Shown here: positions 8,496 through 17,040 of the stretch, piece after piece
Layout of the letters: the number at the start of each line of letters is the position of its first letter
How positions within the stretch are numbered: the stretch's first letter is position 1
Origin: Peptoniphilaceae bacterium
GTDB taxonomy: Bacteria; Bacillota; Clostridia; Tissierellales; Peptoniphilaceae
Reading direction: 5' to 3'
Assembly: GCA_022769085.1 (NCBI GenBank)
Contig: JALEKO010000001.1
Coordinates: 85,135 to 124,394, forward strand
DNA length: 39,260 bases
Notes under the pieces: generated by a model
What the model saw: only the letters and a program-made list of their open reading frames with translations
What the model was told of the DNA's origin: nothing
The model's database searches: none
Translations under genes and position numbers: made by a program

Positions 8496-8550
8496 GTTAT
8501 AGGCAAGATAAAAGAAATAATGAAAAAATATAGATTTAAGAGGGTGAATT

Positions 8551-10491
8551 ATGGAAAAAATGTTAAATAAAAAATTTAAATTAGAATCATTATATTTATT
8601 AATCTATGATATAGTAGCATCCAATTTATCATATTTTTTGGCCCTTTTTTTGAGATTTGATTTAAAATTTTCGTTGATACCAGAAGAATATTTAATGTCT
8701 TTTGTTAAGTTTATTCCAATTTATACAATATTCTTAGTTATTATTTTTCATATTTTTAGACTTTACAAAAGCTTATGGAAATATGCCAGTTTTGGAGAAT
8801 TAAACAGAATTTTATTAGCTACATTAATCACATCTGTTTTTCATATCATAGCTATAACAATTTTATTTAATAAAATGCCTAGATCATACTATATAATAGG
8901 AGCACTATTACAACTTGTTGCAATAACTGGAATAAGATTCTCATACAGATTTGTATCCTTACTTAATAATACAAAAGGAATAAAAAAAGGTTCAGAAAGT
9001 AATGTTATGATTATAGGAGCAGGACAAGCAGGGCAAGTAATAATAAGAGAACTTATATATTCTGATAAATTATCATCAAAACCTGTTTGCATAATAGATG
9101 ATAACAAAGAAAAATGGGGATACTATTTTTTAAATATTCCTATAGTAGGTGGAAGAGATAAAATTTTACAGGCGGCAGAAAAATATAATGTCGATAAAAT
9201 TATGGTTTCAATTCCAAGTGCTAGTCGTAAAGATAAAAAAGATATTTTAAATATTTGTAAGGAAACAAAATGTGAACTTTTAAGTTTGCCTGGAATATAC
9301 CAACTTGCTAACGGGGAAGTTTCACTTAATAACATGAAAAATGTTAATATTGAAGATCTTCTTGGAAGAGATTCGATAAAAGTAAACATGGATGAGAATT
9401 TGGCCGATACAAATGGAAAAACTATCTTAGTTACTGGCGGTGGTGGAACTATAGGATCAGAACTTTGCAGACAACTTGCTTTGCATGCTCCAAAAAGAAT
9501 AATAATTTTTGATATATATGAAAATAATGCCTATGATATAGAACAAGAACTTAGAAGAAAATATCCAAAATTAGATTTAATAGTCTTAATAGGTTCAGTT
9601 AGGGATTATAGAAGAGTTGACATGATATTTGAAAAATATAGACCTGAATTAGTATATCATGCTGCAGCTCATAAACACGTGCCTTTAATGGAGAATAGTC
9701 CAAATGAAACCATAAAAAATAACGTGGTTGGAACATATAATACGGCATTTGCAGCCTTAAAATATCATACAAAAAAATTTGTTCTTATATCAACTGATAA
9801 GGCAGTAAATCCTACAAATATTATGGGTGCAAGTAAAAGAATTTGTGAGATGATTATGCAATCATTCGATCAAGTTATAAAAGAAGACAAGTTTGACCTA
9901 TTACCATACTTAGATGTAAATAAAGATAATGCTTATTTAAAAGTTTTGGAAGATGATAAAGAAACTTACAAAACACAATTTGTAGCCGTTAGATTTGGAA
10001 ATGTTTTGGGAAGTAGCGGTTCTGTTATCCCTTTATTTAAAAAACAAATAGCAGAAGGAGGCCCTGTAACAGTAACAGATCCTGAAATAGTAAGATTTTT
10101 TATGACCATACCAGAAGCGGTAAGCCTTGTGTTACAAGCAGGAAGATATGCTAAAGGTGGAGAAATTTTTATTTTAGATATGGGAGAACCAGTAAAAATA
10201 GATACATTAGCAAGAAATTTAATAAAACTTTCGGGTTATGAGCCAGATGTAGATATAAAAATCAAATACATAGGACTAAGACCTGGAGAAAAGATGTATG
10301 AAGAAAAACTAATGGATGAGGAGGGATTAAAGAAAACAGAAAATGACATTATTCATATAGGTAAACCAATAGAATTTGATCTAGAAGAATTTTTAGCCTT
10401 ATTAAAAGAAGCATCAGATCTAAGTGTAGAAAATACTGATAAGATATATGATTTAGTAAAAAGAATGATAAAAACCTATAATAGAAAATAA
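8551..10491 (+). CDS. Membrane nucleotide-sugar 4,6-dehydratase, PglF/WbpM/CapD type
   Basis: Predicted to convert UDP-GlcNAc to UDP-4-keto-6-deoxy-GlcNAc, the first step to bacillosamine-type sugars. The 646 residues have four membrane segments (about 15-120), a CoA-binding-like Rossmann domain (IIGAGQAGQV, about 152-161) and the catalytic short-chain dehydrogenase domain (TGGGGTIGSELCRQL, about 293-307). YHAAAHKHVPLME and STDKAVNPTNIMGASKR (about 413-430) are diagnostic. Methionine in MGASK replaces the usual catalytic tyrosine, the Ser-Met-Lys arrangement known for WbpM/PglF. The C-terminal IGLRPGEKMYEE block is also present. The aminotransferase and the PglC-like transferase follow, giving a complete dehydratase-aminotransferase-loading trio. 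Confidence 0.93.
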   Translation: MEKMLNKKFKLESLYLLIYDIVASNLSYFLALFLRFDLKFSLIPEEYLMSFVKFIPIYTIFLVIIFHIFRLYKSLWKYASFGELNRILLATLITSVFHIIAITILFNKMPRSYYIIGALLQLVAITGIRFSYRFVSLLNNTKGIKKGSESNVMIIGAGQAGQVIIRELIYSDKLSSKPVCIIDDNKEKWGYYFLNIPIVGGRDKILQAAEKYNVDKIMVSIPSASRKDKKDILNICKETKCELLSLPGIYQLANGEVSLNNMKNVNIEDLLGRDSIKVNMDENLADTNGKTILVTGGGGTIGSELCRQLALHAPKRIIIFDIYENNAYDIEQELRRKYPKLDLIVLIGSVRDYRRVDMIFEKYRPELVYHAAAHKHVPLMENSPNETIKNNVVGTYNTAFAALKYHTKKFVLISTDKAVNPTNIMGASKRICEMIMQSFDQVIKEDKFDLLPYLDVNKDNAYLKVLEDDKETYKTQFVAVRFGNVLGSSGSVIPLFKKQIAEGGPVTVTDPEIVRFFMTIPEAVSLVLQAGRYAKGGEIFILDMGEPVKIDTLARNLIKLSGYEPDVDIKIKYIGLRPGEKMYEEKLMDEEGLKKTENDIIHIGKPIEFDLEEFLALLKEASDLSVENTDKIYDLVKRMIKTYNRK

Positions 10492-10509
10492 TCTAAGGAG
10501 GATAAGCTA

Positions 10510-11781
10510 GTGTTTATTGGTGAAAATGATAAGTTTAAAAAGTTTGAAAATAAAATATGGCTTTCAAGTCCTACAATGCATGGAGAAGAACTTTACTATA
10601 TTAAAAAAGCCTATGATACAAATTGGATGTCAACTATTGGAGAAAATATTGATGTAATTGAAGAAAAAATAGCAGAAAAAATAGGAGTATATTATTCAGT
10701 GGCTTTAGCATCAGGAACATCAGCACTTCACCTAGCCATGAAACTTGCAGGTATAAAAAGGGGCGATAAGGTTTTTTGCCAAGATTTGACTTTTGCAGCA
10801 ACAGTAAATCCAATAGTTTATGAAGGGGGAGAACCTGTATTTATAGATAGCGAATATGATACATGGAATATGGACCCTGTAGCTTTAGAAAAAGCATTTG
10901 AAATTTTCCCAGAAGTAAAAGTGATTGTAGTTGCTCATCTTTATGGAACTCCTAGTAAAATTGATCAAATAAGACAAATAGCTGATAAACACGGTGCTAT
11001 AATAGTTGAAGATGCAGCAGAATCATTTGGTGCGACATACAAAGGAAAAGAAACTGGTTCTTTTGGGGACTATAATGCAATATCATTTAATGGAAACAAA
11101 ATCATAACAGGTTCTTCAGGAGGAATGCTTTTAACAGAAAATAAAGAAGCAGCAGAAAAGGTAAGAAAATGGTCAACTCAATCTAGAGAAAATGCTCCTT
11201 GGTATCAACATGAGGAAATAGGCTATAATTATAGGATGAGCAATGTAATAGCAGGCGTAGTAAGAGGACAAATTCCATATCTTAAAGAACATATTGCACA
11301 AAAAAAAGAAATCTATTACAGGTATAAAGAAGGATTAAAAAATCTTCCAATAAAGATGAATCCATTTGATAAAGAAAATTCAAAACCAAATTATTGGCTA
11401 TCTTGCATGATTATAGATAATAAAGCTATGGCTAAACAAGTAAGAAGTGAAACAGAAGCACTTTATACTAGAGAAAAGGGAAAGTCTTCTCCAACAGAAA
11501 TATTAGAAACACTTGCAAAATATAATGCAGAGGCAAGGCCTATTTGGAAACCAATGCATATGCAAGCAATTTTTAGAAATAGTAGCTTTATAACAAGAGA
11601 GGGTAATGGAAGGGCAAAAACTAATGCTTACATTAAAGGAGGTTCTGTAGGAAAAGATGGAAAGCCTTTAGATGTTGGTATGGATATTTTTAATAGAGGT
11701 TTATGTCTTCCAAGCGATAATAAAATCACAAAAGAAGAACAAGATGAAATTATAAAAATTATTAAGGCTTGTTTTAATTAA
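10510..11781 (+). CDS. DegT/DnrJ/EryC1 sugar aminotransferase, PglE-like
   Basis: A PLP-dependent enzyme predicted to aminate C4 of the 4-keto sugar made by the preceding dehydratase, giving a UDP-4-amino-4,6-dideoxy-GlcNAc type sugar. Family blocks: SGTSALHLAM (about residues 66-75), VAHLYGTPSKIDQI (about 140-153), EDAAESFGATYKGKETGSFGD (split around residues 166-186) and SFNGNKIITGSSGGM, where the predicted Schiff-base lysine is Lys197. YNYRMSNVIAGVVRGQ also fits. It starts at GTG with AAGGAGGA about nine bases upstream; no ATG is in place. Length 423 is slightly above the usual 370-400. The product stereochemistry (4-amino-gluco or -galacto) cannot be told from sequence. Confidence 0.92.
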   Translation: MFIGENDKFKKFENKIWLSSPTMHGEELYYIKKAYDTNWMSTIGENIDVIEEKIAEKIGVYYSVALASGTSALHLAMKLAGIKRGDKVFCQDLTFAATVNPIVYEGGEPVFIDSEYDTWNMDPVALEKAFEIFPEVKVIVVAHLYGTPSKIDQIRQIADKHGAIIVEDAAESFGATYKGKETGSFGDYNAISFNGNKIITGSSGGMLLTENKEAAEKVRKWSTQSRENAPWYQHEEIGYNYRMSNVIAGVVRGQIPYLKEHIAQKKEIYYRYKEGLKNLPIKMNPFDKENSKPNYWLSCMIIDNKAMAKQVRSETEALYTREKGKSSPTEILETLAKYNAEARPIWKPMHMQAIFRNSSFITREGNGRAKTNAYIKGGSVGKDGKPLDVGMDIFNRGLCLPSDNKITKEEQDEIIKIIKACFN

Positions 11782-11801
11782 AATTAGCTAAAAGGATAGT
11801 A

Positions 11802-12449
11802 ATGGAAAAGAGAAAAAAGGGAATTTATGAAAAGTATATAAAAAGACTTTTAGATATTATTTTATCTTTGATTGCAATTATAGTATTATCTCCTTTATTG
11901 CTTATACTAGTTATACTAATAAATATTAAACTTGGTTCTCCTGTTATATTTACACAAAAAAGACCTGGAAAGGATGAAAAAATATTTAAATTATATAAGT
12001 TTAGATCTATGACAGATAAAAGAGATGAAAATGGGAATCTCCTTCCAGATGATCAAAGATTAACTTCATTTGGTAGGAAATTAAGGTCCACTTCATTAGA
12101 TGAGCTGCCAGAACTTTTTAATATTTTAAAAGGGGATATGTCTATAATAGGGCCTAGACCTTTGTTAGTTGAATATCTACCTTATTATACTAAAGAAGAA
12201 CATGAAAGACACAGGGTAAGACCAGGTTTATCAGGACTTGCACAAGTTAATGGTAGAAATGCTAGCAAATGGGATGACAGGTTAGCTATGGATGTGAAAT
12301 ATGTAAATAATATAACTTTTATTGAAGATGTAAAATTGGTTTTTTTAACTATGTATAAAACAATAAAAAGATCGGATATTTTAGTTGGCTCTGAGATACC
12401 TTCTGGTAAGTTATATGATGCTAGGAGTAAAAATGGAATTAACTATTAG
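11802..12449 (+). CDS. Small undecaprenyl-phosphate sugar-1-phosphate transferase, PglC-like
   Basis: Starts the lipid-linked unit by moving a sugar-1-phosphate from UDP to undecaprenyl phosphate. It is the short monotopic form (215 residues) with a single N-terminal re-entrant hydrophobic helix (about 15-38) followed by the catalytic part: FTQKRPGKDEKIFKLYKFRSM, split around residues 47-67, then STSLDELPELFN with the Asp-Glu pair (about 98-109), GDMSIIGPRPLL (about 113-124) and RPGLSGLAQVNGRN. This is the PglC class, not the larger WbaP/WcaJ class. Its neighbours supply a 4-amino sugar, which suggests that sugar is its donor. It overlaps the next gene by 17 bases. It is the only sugar-transfer enzyme I can recognise in the operon. 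Confidence 0.95.
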   Translation: MEKRKKGIYEKYIKRLLDIILSLIAIIVLSPLLLILVILINIKLGSPVIFTQKRPGKDEKIFKLYKFRSMTDKRDENGNLLPDDQRLTSFGRKLRSTSLDELPELFNILKGDMSIIGPRPLLVEYLPYYTKEEHERHRVRPGLSGLAQVNGRNASKWDDRLAMDVKYVNNITFIEDVKLVFLTMYKTIKRSDILVGSEIPSGKLYDARSKNGINY

Positions 12450-13860
12450 AAAATTTGGATTTGATGATATTGAAAAAAAGATAGAATGGATAAATAATCC
12501 AGAAAATAACACTTATCTTCATTATGATTTACCCCTGGAATATGATAAAACTGTCAAATGGTTTAAAGAAAATAAAGATAATAAAAATAGATTTGATTTT
12601 GTAATAGAAGTTGATGAAAAGCCGGTTGGTCTTATAGGGATCTTATCAATAGATTATCAAAGAAAAAATGGTGAATATTATATTTGTATGGGAGAAGTTG
12701 CTTATAAGAAAAGGGGCATAGCCAAAAAAGCTTCAAACTTATTATTAAACTTTGCTTTTAATAAAATTGGACTTGAAAATATTTATCTTTATACAGAAGT
12801 TTCTAATATACCAGCTTTAAAATCATTTAAAAAGATTGGTTTTAATTTATTAGAAGGTATAGAAAATATAATAAATTATAAGGATAGAGAAGTTAAAAGA
12901 TTTGTATTAAATATAAGTAAAGCAGATTTTTATTTAAAAAATCAAAATACGCCAATTAATAATCTTAATACTTTTAATAAGAATAATATTTTTATAAAAA
13001 GAGATGATTTAATAGCTTATTCTTTTGGAGGAAATAAGGCAAGAAAAGCTATTAAATTTTTCCAATATATAGATTTTTTAAAAAGTGATTATGTAGTAAC
13101 ATATGGTAGCAGTCATTCTAATCATTGTAGAATAGTAGCTAATTTAGCTGCAAAAAGAAATATTCCTTGTTTAATAATAAGTCCAAAAGAAAGTTCTGAT
13201 AAAACTAAAAATAGTATATTTATGAAACTTTTTGGTGCAAATATAATAACAGTCCCAGTTGAAAAAGTAAGCGAAACAATAGATAAAAAATTAGAAGAAT
13301 TAAGAAATATGGGCTACAAACCTTATTTTATCCCTGGAGGGGGACACGGGAATATAGGAACACAAGCCTATTTAGAATGCTATGAAGAAATAAAAAAATA
13401 TGAAACTAGAAATAATATTAAATTTGATTATATTTTTTTAGCATCTGGAACAGGCACAAGTCAGGCAGGTCTTGTTTGTGGCAAAATTTTAAATAATGAT
13501 AAAATAAAAATTATTGGAATTAGTATTGCTAGAAAAAATCCAAGAGGAAGAGATATTATAAAAGATAGTATAAGGCAGTACTTGCCAACAATAGAAGAAA
13601 AAATAGTAGATGAAAATACTATATTTGTAGATGACTATGTATTATCAGGCTACAGCGGATATGATGAGGAAATAATAAATACAATCAAAGAAAATATGAT
13701 AAATTATGGGATTCCTATGGATAGTACTTATACAGCCAAGGCTTATCTTGGAATGAAAAAATATCTTATAAGTAAAAAAATTAAAGATAAAAATATTTTA
13801 TTTATCCATACAGGGGGAACGCCACTATTCTTTGATGATTTAGATAAATTGAAAGTTTAG
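12433..13860 (+). CDS. Fusion: GNAT N-acetyltransferase + ACC deaminase/D-cysteine desulfhydrase-like PLP domain
   Basis: Two enzymes in one 475-residue chain. Residues 1 to about 165 are a GNAT acetyltransferase of the RimJ/PseH kind (MELTIRKFGFDDIEK start, EVAYKKRGIAKKAS acetyl-CoA loop, NIPALKSFKKIGF end block). Residues about 175-475 are a fold-type II PLP domain: KRDDL, FGGNKARK with predicted lysine Lys202, SHSNHCR in place of the QSNHTR block of ACC deaminases, PGGGHGNIGTQAY, LASGTGTSQAG and HTGGTP. The first ATG of the longer open frame (12385) lies inside the preceding gene; ATG 12433 has TAGGAG six bases upstream. The GNAT half could acetylate the 4-amino sugar, as no PglD is present. 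The PLP half could make an alpha-keto acid or alter an amino acid. Both roles are inferred. Confidence 0.85.
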   Translation: MELTIRKFGFDDIEKKIEWINNPENNTYLHYDLPLEYDKTVKWFKENKDNKNRFDFVIEVDEKPVGLIGILSIDYQRKNGEYYICMGEVAYKKRGIAKKASNLLLNFAFNKIGLENIYLYTEVSNIPALKSFKKIGFNLLEGIENIINYKDREVKRFVLNISKADFYLKNQNTPINNLNTFNKNNIFIKRDDLIAYSFGGNKARKAIKFFQYIDFLKSDYVVTYGSSHSNHCRIVANLAAKRNIPCLIISPKESSDKTKNSIFMKLFGANIITVPVEKVSETIDKKLEELRNMGYKPYFIPGGGHGNIGTQAYLECYEEIKKYETRNNIKFDYIFLASGTGTSQAGLVCGKILNNDKIKIIGISIARKNPRGRDIIKDSIRQYLPTIEEKIVDENTIFVDDYVLSGYSGYDEEIINTIKENMINYGIPMDSTYTAKAYLGMKKYLISKKIKDKNILFIHTGGTPLFFDDLDKLKV

Positions 13861-13867
13861 GTAAATT

Positions 13868-14839
13868 ATGAATATATTAATATTAAGCGCAGGAACTAGA
13901 AATAAAATAATACAATATTTCAAAAAAGAATTAGCAGGTAGAGGTAAAGTTATTGCTACAGATATGAGTAAACTTGCTCCTGCTATTTATGAAGCTGATA
14001 AATATTATATTGTTCCTAAAATAAGTGATCCTAATTACATTGATGTAATTTTAGATATATGTAAAAAAGAAAATATATCTGGGCTTTTGTCCTTAATTGA
14101 CCCAGAACTATCATTATTAGCATTAAATAATAAAAAGTTTAAAGATATAGGAGTAAAAATAATAGGCTCTTCATATGAGGCTTGTGAAAAATCATTAGAT
14201 AAATTTGAAATGTTTAAATGGTTAGATAAGCACGGATATAATTGTGCAAAAACATACATAAACAAGGAAGACTTTTATAAAGATTTAAATTCTCAAAAAA
14301 TAAAATTTCCAGTTTTTGTAAAACCAGTTAAAGGTTCTGCAAGTATATCAATATCAAAAGTAAATAATAAAGAAACTGTAGATTTATTATTTTTAAATAA
14401 TAAAGATTTGATAATACAGGAATTTTTAGATGGTCAAGAAATAGGTGCAGACGTATATATAGATATGATTAGCAAAAAAGTTGTATCTATTTTTACAAAG
14501 AAAAAAATAAAAATGAGATCTGGAGAAACAGATAAATCTGTGTCCTTTAAAGATGAAAAATTGTTTAGCCTAATTAAAAAATTTGTTAAAGAATTTGGCT
14601 ATACATGTCAAATTGATATAGACATTTTTGATGTAAATGGAAAATATTATATATCGGAAGTAAATCCTAGATTTGGTGGAGGATATCCTCATGCTTATGA
14701 GTGTGGGGTAAATAATATGAAACTAATTTATAATAATCTTATTGGCATAGAAAATAAAGAAAATATTGATTATGAAGATGGTATTTATATGATGAAATAT
14801 AATGAAGTATGCATAAAAAAGGTGGAAAATGAGAAGTAA
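13868..14839 (+). CDS. ATP-grasp ligase, CarB/PylC-like
   Basis: An ATP-grasp enzyme that should activate a carboxylate as acyl phosphate and join it to an amine. The N-terminal part (ILILSAGTRNKI, residues 3-14) is a pre-ATP-grasp Rossmann-like domain. The ATP-grasp core has FPVFVKPVKGSASI (about residues 147-160), IIQEFLDGQEIGADVY (about 182-197) and the metal-binding YISEVNPRFGGGYPHA (about 262-277). The glycine-rich lid and Glu/Asn residues look intact, so it should be active. Length 323 fits the CarB-like family seen in surface-glycan loci. TTTAGGT precedes the start, 7 bases after the fusion gene, and it overlaps the next ATP-grasp gene by 11 bases. The substrate is not known. Confidence 0.88.
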   Translation: MNILILSAGTRNKIIQYFKKELAGRGKVIATDMSKLAPAIYEADKYYIVPKISDPNYIDVILDICKKENISGLLSLIDPELSLLALNNKKFKDIGVKIIGSSYEACEKSLDKFEMFKWLDKHGYNCAKTYINKEDFYKDLNSQKIKFPVFVKPVKGSASISISKVNNKETVDLLFLNNKDLIIQEFLDGQEIGADVYIDMISKKVVSIFTKKKIKMRSGETDKSVSFKDEKLFSLIKKFVKEFGYTCQIDIDIFDVNGKYYISEVNPRFGGGYPHAYECGVNNMKLIYNNLIGIENKENIDYEDGIYMMKYNEVCIKKVENEK

Positions 14840-15920
14840 CTTTAGAAAAAAGTGGGACAGTTTTAACATGAATGTTGAAAGCTTCTATCGTATGCATTCT
14901 TATAGAAAAAAAGCTAAGCTAAGGCTTAAACGTATGAATGGTGGCTTTAATTGTGATAAGGAATATAGAGAAATAGTCATACCTTATTGGAAAAAATATG
15001 GGATAAAACCAGCTAAAATGTGGTATCAAATATTTTCTGATAGAGATAAAAAAGTTGATCCAAGATATATACCAGATGATTTGTGGTATGGAAAAATAGT
15101 TCCATATTTTAGCAATACACAATTTAGAAGATTTGGCGAAGATAAGTGTATGCACTATAAATTTTTTGATGATTTACTAAGACCTAAAACAATAGCGAAG
15201 AATATGGCAGGAGTATTTTATGATGATAAAATGCAAATAATTGATAAGAACAAAGCCATAGATTTGTGTATGAAATATGACGGAGAATTTTTAGTAAAGC
15301 CATCTATTGACAGTGGAGAAGGTAGACTTATTAGTTTTTTCAATAATGATAATAAATCTAGAAAAAATATTGAAGAAGCAATAGATGATTTAAAGGCAAA
15401 TTTCATATTTCAAGAATCAGTTAAACAAAATAACGAGTTAAAAAGATTAAATCCATCATCTCTTAATACTATAAGGCTTGTTACATTTTTATTTGAAGGT
15501 GAGGTTCATATCTTATCTTCTATTTTAAGAATAGGTGGAAGAGGGTCAAAAGTTGATAACATTGGAGCAGGTGGCTTTGCTTGCCATATAAATGATGATG
15601 GACGTCTTGATTATAGGGGGGTAAATAGAAAAGCAGAATGGGTAAGTGTTGGTCATGATGATATTTTATTTAAAGATATAGTAGTACCATCTTATGAAAA
15701 GATAATAGATATAGTAAAACAAAAACATAAAACACTACCTCACTTTAAACTAATAGGCTGGGATTTTTCTGTAAATGGTAGAGATCTTCCTGTATTTATA
15801 GAGTACAATACTTGCCCTGGTTCAAATCAAATAACATGTGGGCCAACATTTGGAGATTTAACTGATAAAGTATTAGATGAAGTTTTTGTTAAGAAAAGCT
15901 TGAAATATGCTCAAAATTAA
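14829..15920 (+). CDS. Sugar-transfer-associated ATP-grasp enzyme, copy 1
   Basis: Member of the ATP-grasp family named for its association with sugar transferases (ATPgrasp_ST); the reaction is not established. The N-terminal about 110 residues are basic and aromatic, possibly membrane-peripheral. Core blocks are GEFLVKPSIDSGEGR (about 153-167, ATP lysine), SLNTIRLVTF (about 210-219), SSILRIGGRGSKVDNIGAGG (about 228-247), KLIGWDFSVNG (about 307-317) and VFIEYNTCPGSNQ (about 321-333, metal site). All blocks look intact. The start ATG follows AAGGTGG and overlaps the CarB-like gene by 11 bases, implying coupled translation. A related protein is encoded at 17041-18015, with the opine dehydrogenase between them. 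Confidence 0.88.
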   Translation: MRSNFRKKWDSFNMNVESFYRMHSYRKKAKLRLKRMNGGFNCDKEYREIVIPYWKKYGIKPAKMWYQIFSDRDKKVDPRYIPDDLWYGKIVPYFSNTQFRRFGEDKCMHYKFFDDLLRPKTIAKNMAGVFYDDKMQIIDKNKAIDLCMKYDGEFLVKPSIDSGEGRLISFFNNDNKSRKNIEEAIDDLKANFIFQESVKQNNELKRLNPSSLNTIRLVTFLFEGEVHILSSILRIGGRGSKVDNIGAGGFACHINDDGRLDYRGVNRKAEWVSVGHDDILFKDIVVPSYEKIIDIVKQKHKTLPHFKLIGWDFSVNGRDLPVFIEYNTCPGSNQITCGPTFGDLTDKVLDEVFVKKSLKYAQN

Positions 15921-15932
15921 AAGGGGTGAGAT

Positions 15933-17015
15933 ATGAAAATAGCAATTTTAGGAGCCGGCAATGCAGGATGTGCGACTGCAGCAGATTTAACTTTAAAAGG
16001 TCATGAAGTAACACTAATTAAGACATCTCATGCTATGCATGATGATAACTTCGATTATTTATTAAAAAATAATGGAAAAATGACTCTAAATGAATTTGGA
16101 GAAATAAAAACCGCTTATATCAACAAAGTAACAAGAGATATAAATGAAATAAAAAATGCAGAAGTATTAATCATTTATATTCAAACTAATTATCATGAAG
16201 ATTTAATAAAAAGAATATCAAATATTTTAGTTGATGGACAAATTTTATTAATTAATCCTGGATATCTATCAACAGCATATGTTTTAAAACATTGCCAAAA
16301 TAAAAATATAATTGTAGCAGAAGCAGAAAGTTCATTTATTGATGGGCGTATTATGAAACCCGGATATTTTAGGGTTGGATTTAGAAATGTAAGAAATCCT
16401 ATAGGGATATATCCATCAAATAAAAGAAAAGATGCAATAGAAAAACTTGATAAGTTAGATGAACGCTTTGTATATCTTAATTCTGTAGTGGAGGCTGCCT
16501 TACACAATCCTAACCTAATAGTCCATACTGTGGGTTCAGTAATGAGCATACCAAGGATAGAAAAATCAAAAGGTGACTTTACTATGTATTATGAGGCATA
16601 TTCAAGAGATAATGTTGCAACCTGGAAAATATTAGAAAAATTAGATTCTGAAAAAATGAATGTTTTAGAAAAGTTAGGCTATAATAGACTATCTTATGTA
16701 GAAGCTTGCAAATATAGAAATTCTCTTGATGAAAAAGAAGATGCTAAGGAAGTATTTTTATCTTATGCTGAGATGGATACAAGAGCAAAAGGACCTACAA
16801 AGGTCGATTCCAGATATATTTCAGAGGATGTCCCACAAGGTTTAGTTATGTTAGAAGCTTTAGGAAAATCATTAGACCTACCTACTCCTATAACTACAGC
16901 TTTAATAGAGATAGCAAGTGCAGCTTTAGGTAGAGATTTAAGAAAAGAGGGAAGGACTCCCGAGAAATTAGGTCAAAATAATATAGATAAAATTTTAAAG
17001 GATAGTAATAATTAA
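15933..17015 (+). CDS. Opine dehydrogenase (octopine/nopaline dehydrogenase family)
   Basis: NAD(P)H-dependent enzyme expected to join the amino group of an amino acid to an alpha-keto acid by reductive condensation, giving an N-(carboxyalkyl)amino acid (opine). Residues 1 to about 175 form a Rossmann domain with the nucleotide loop GAGNAGCATAADL (7-19). The rest is the octopine dehydrogenase domain: ALHNPNLIVHTVG (about 188-200), YYEAYS (about 212-217) and SRYISEDVPQGLV (about 292-304), which carry the family's substrate and catalytic residues. The 360-residue length is typical. The ribosome binding site is AAAAGGGGTGAG. It sits between two ATP-grasp genes, so its product is a candidate substrate for them. 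The amino and keto acid partners cannot be told from sequence. Confidence 0.92.
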   Translation: MKIAILGAGNAGCATAADLTLKGHEVTLIKTSHAMHDDNFDYLLKNNGKMTLNEFGEIKTAYINKVTRDINEIKNAEVLIIYIQTNYHEDLIKRISNILVDGQILLINPGYLSTAYVLKHCQNKNIIVAEAESSFIDGRIMKPGYFRVGFRNVRNPIGIYPSNKRKDAIEKLDKLDERFVYLNSVVEAALHNPNLIVHTVGSVMSIPRIEKSKGDFTMYYEAYSRDNVATWKILEKLDSEKMNVLEKLGYNRLSYVEACKYRNSLDEKEDAKEVFLSYAEMDTRAKGPTKVDSRYISEDVPQGLVMLEALGKSLDLPTPITTALIEIASAALGRDLRKEGRTPEKLGQNNIDKILKDSNN

Positions 17016-17040
17016 TTTATAAAAAATAGATAGGTGTAAA

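Noticed and set aside
12385-12432. Longer start for the GNAT-PLP fusion
   Set aside because: It would overlap the sugar transferase by 65 bases and has no ribosome binding site; ATG 12433 has a well-placed one.
15933-17015. Opine dehydrogenase as part of a staphylopine-like metallophore system
   Set aside because: There is no nicotianamine synthase-like gene, no metallophore exporter and no metal ABC transporter nearby, while polymer genes flank it on both sides.
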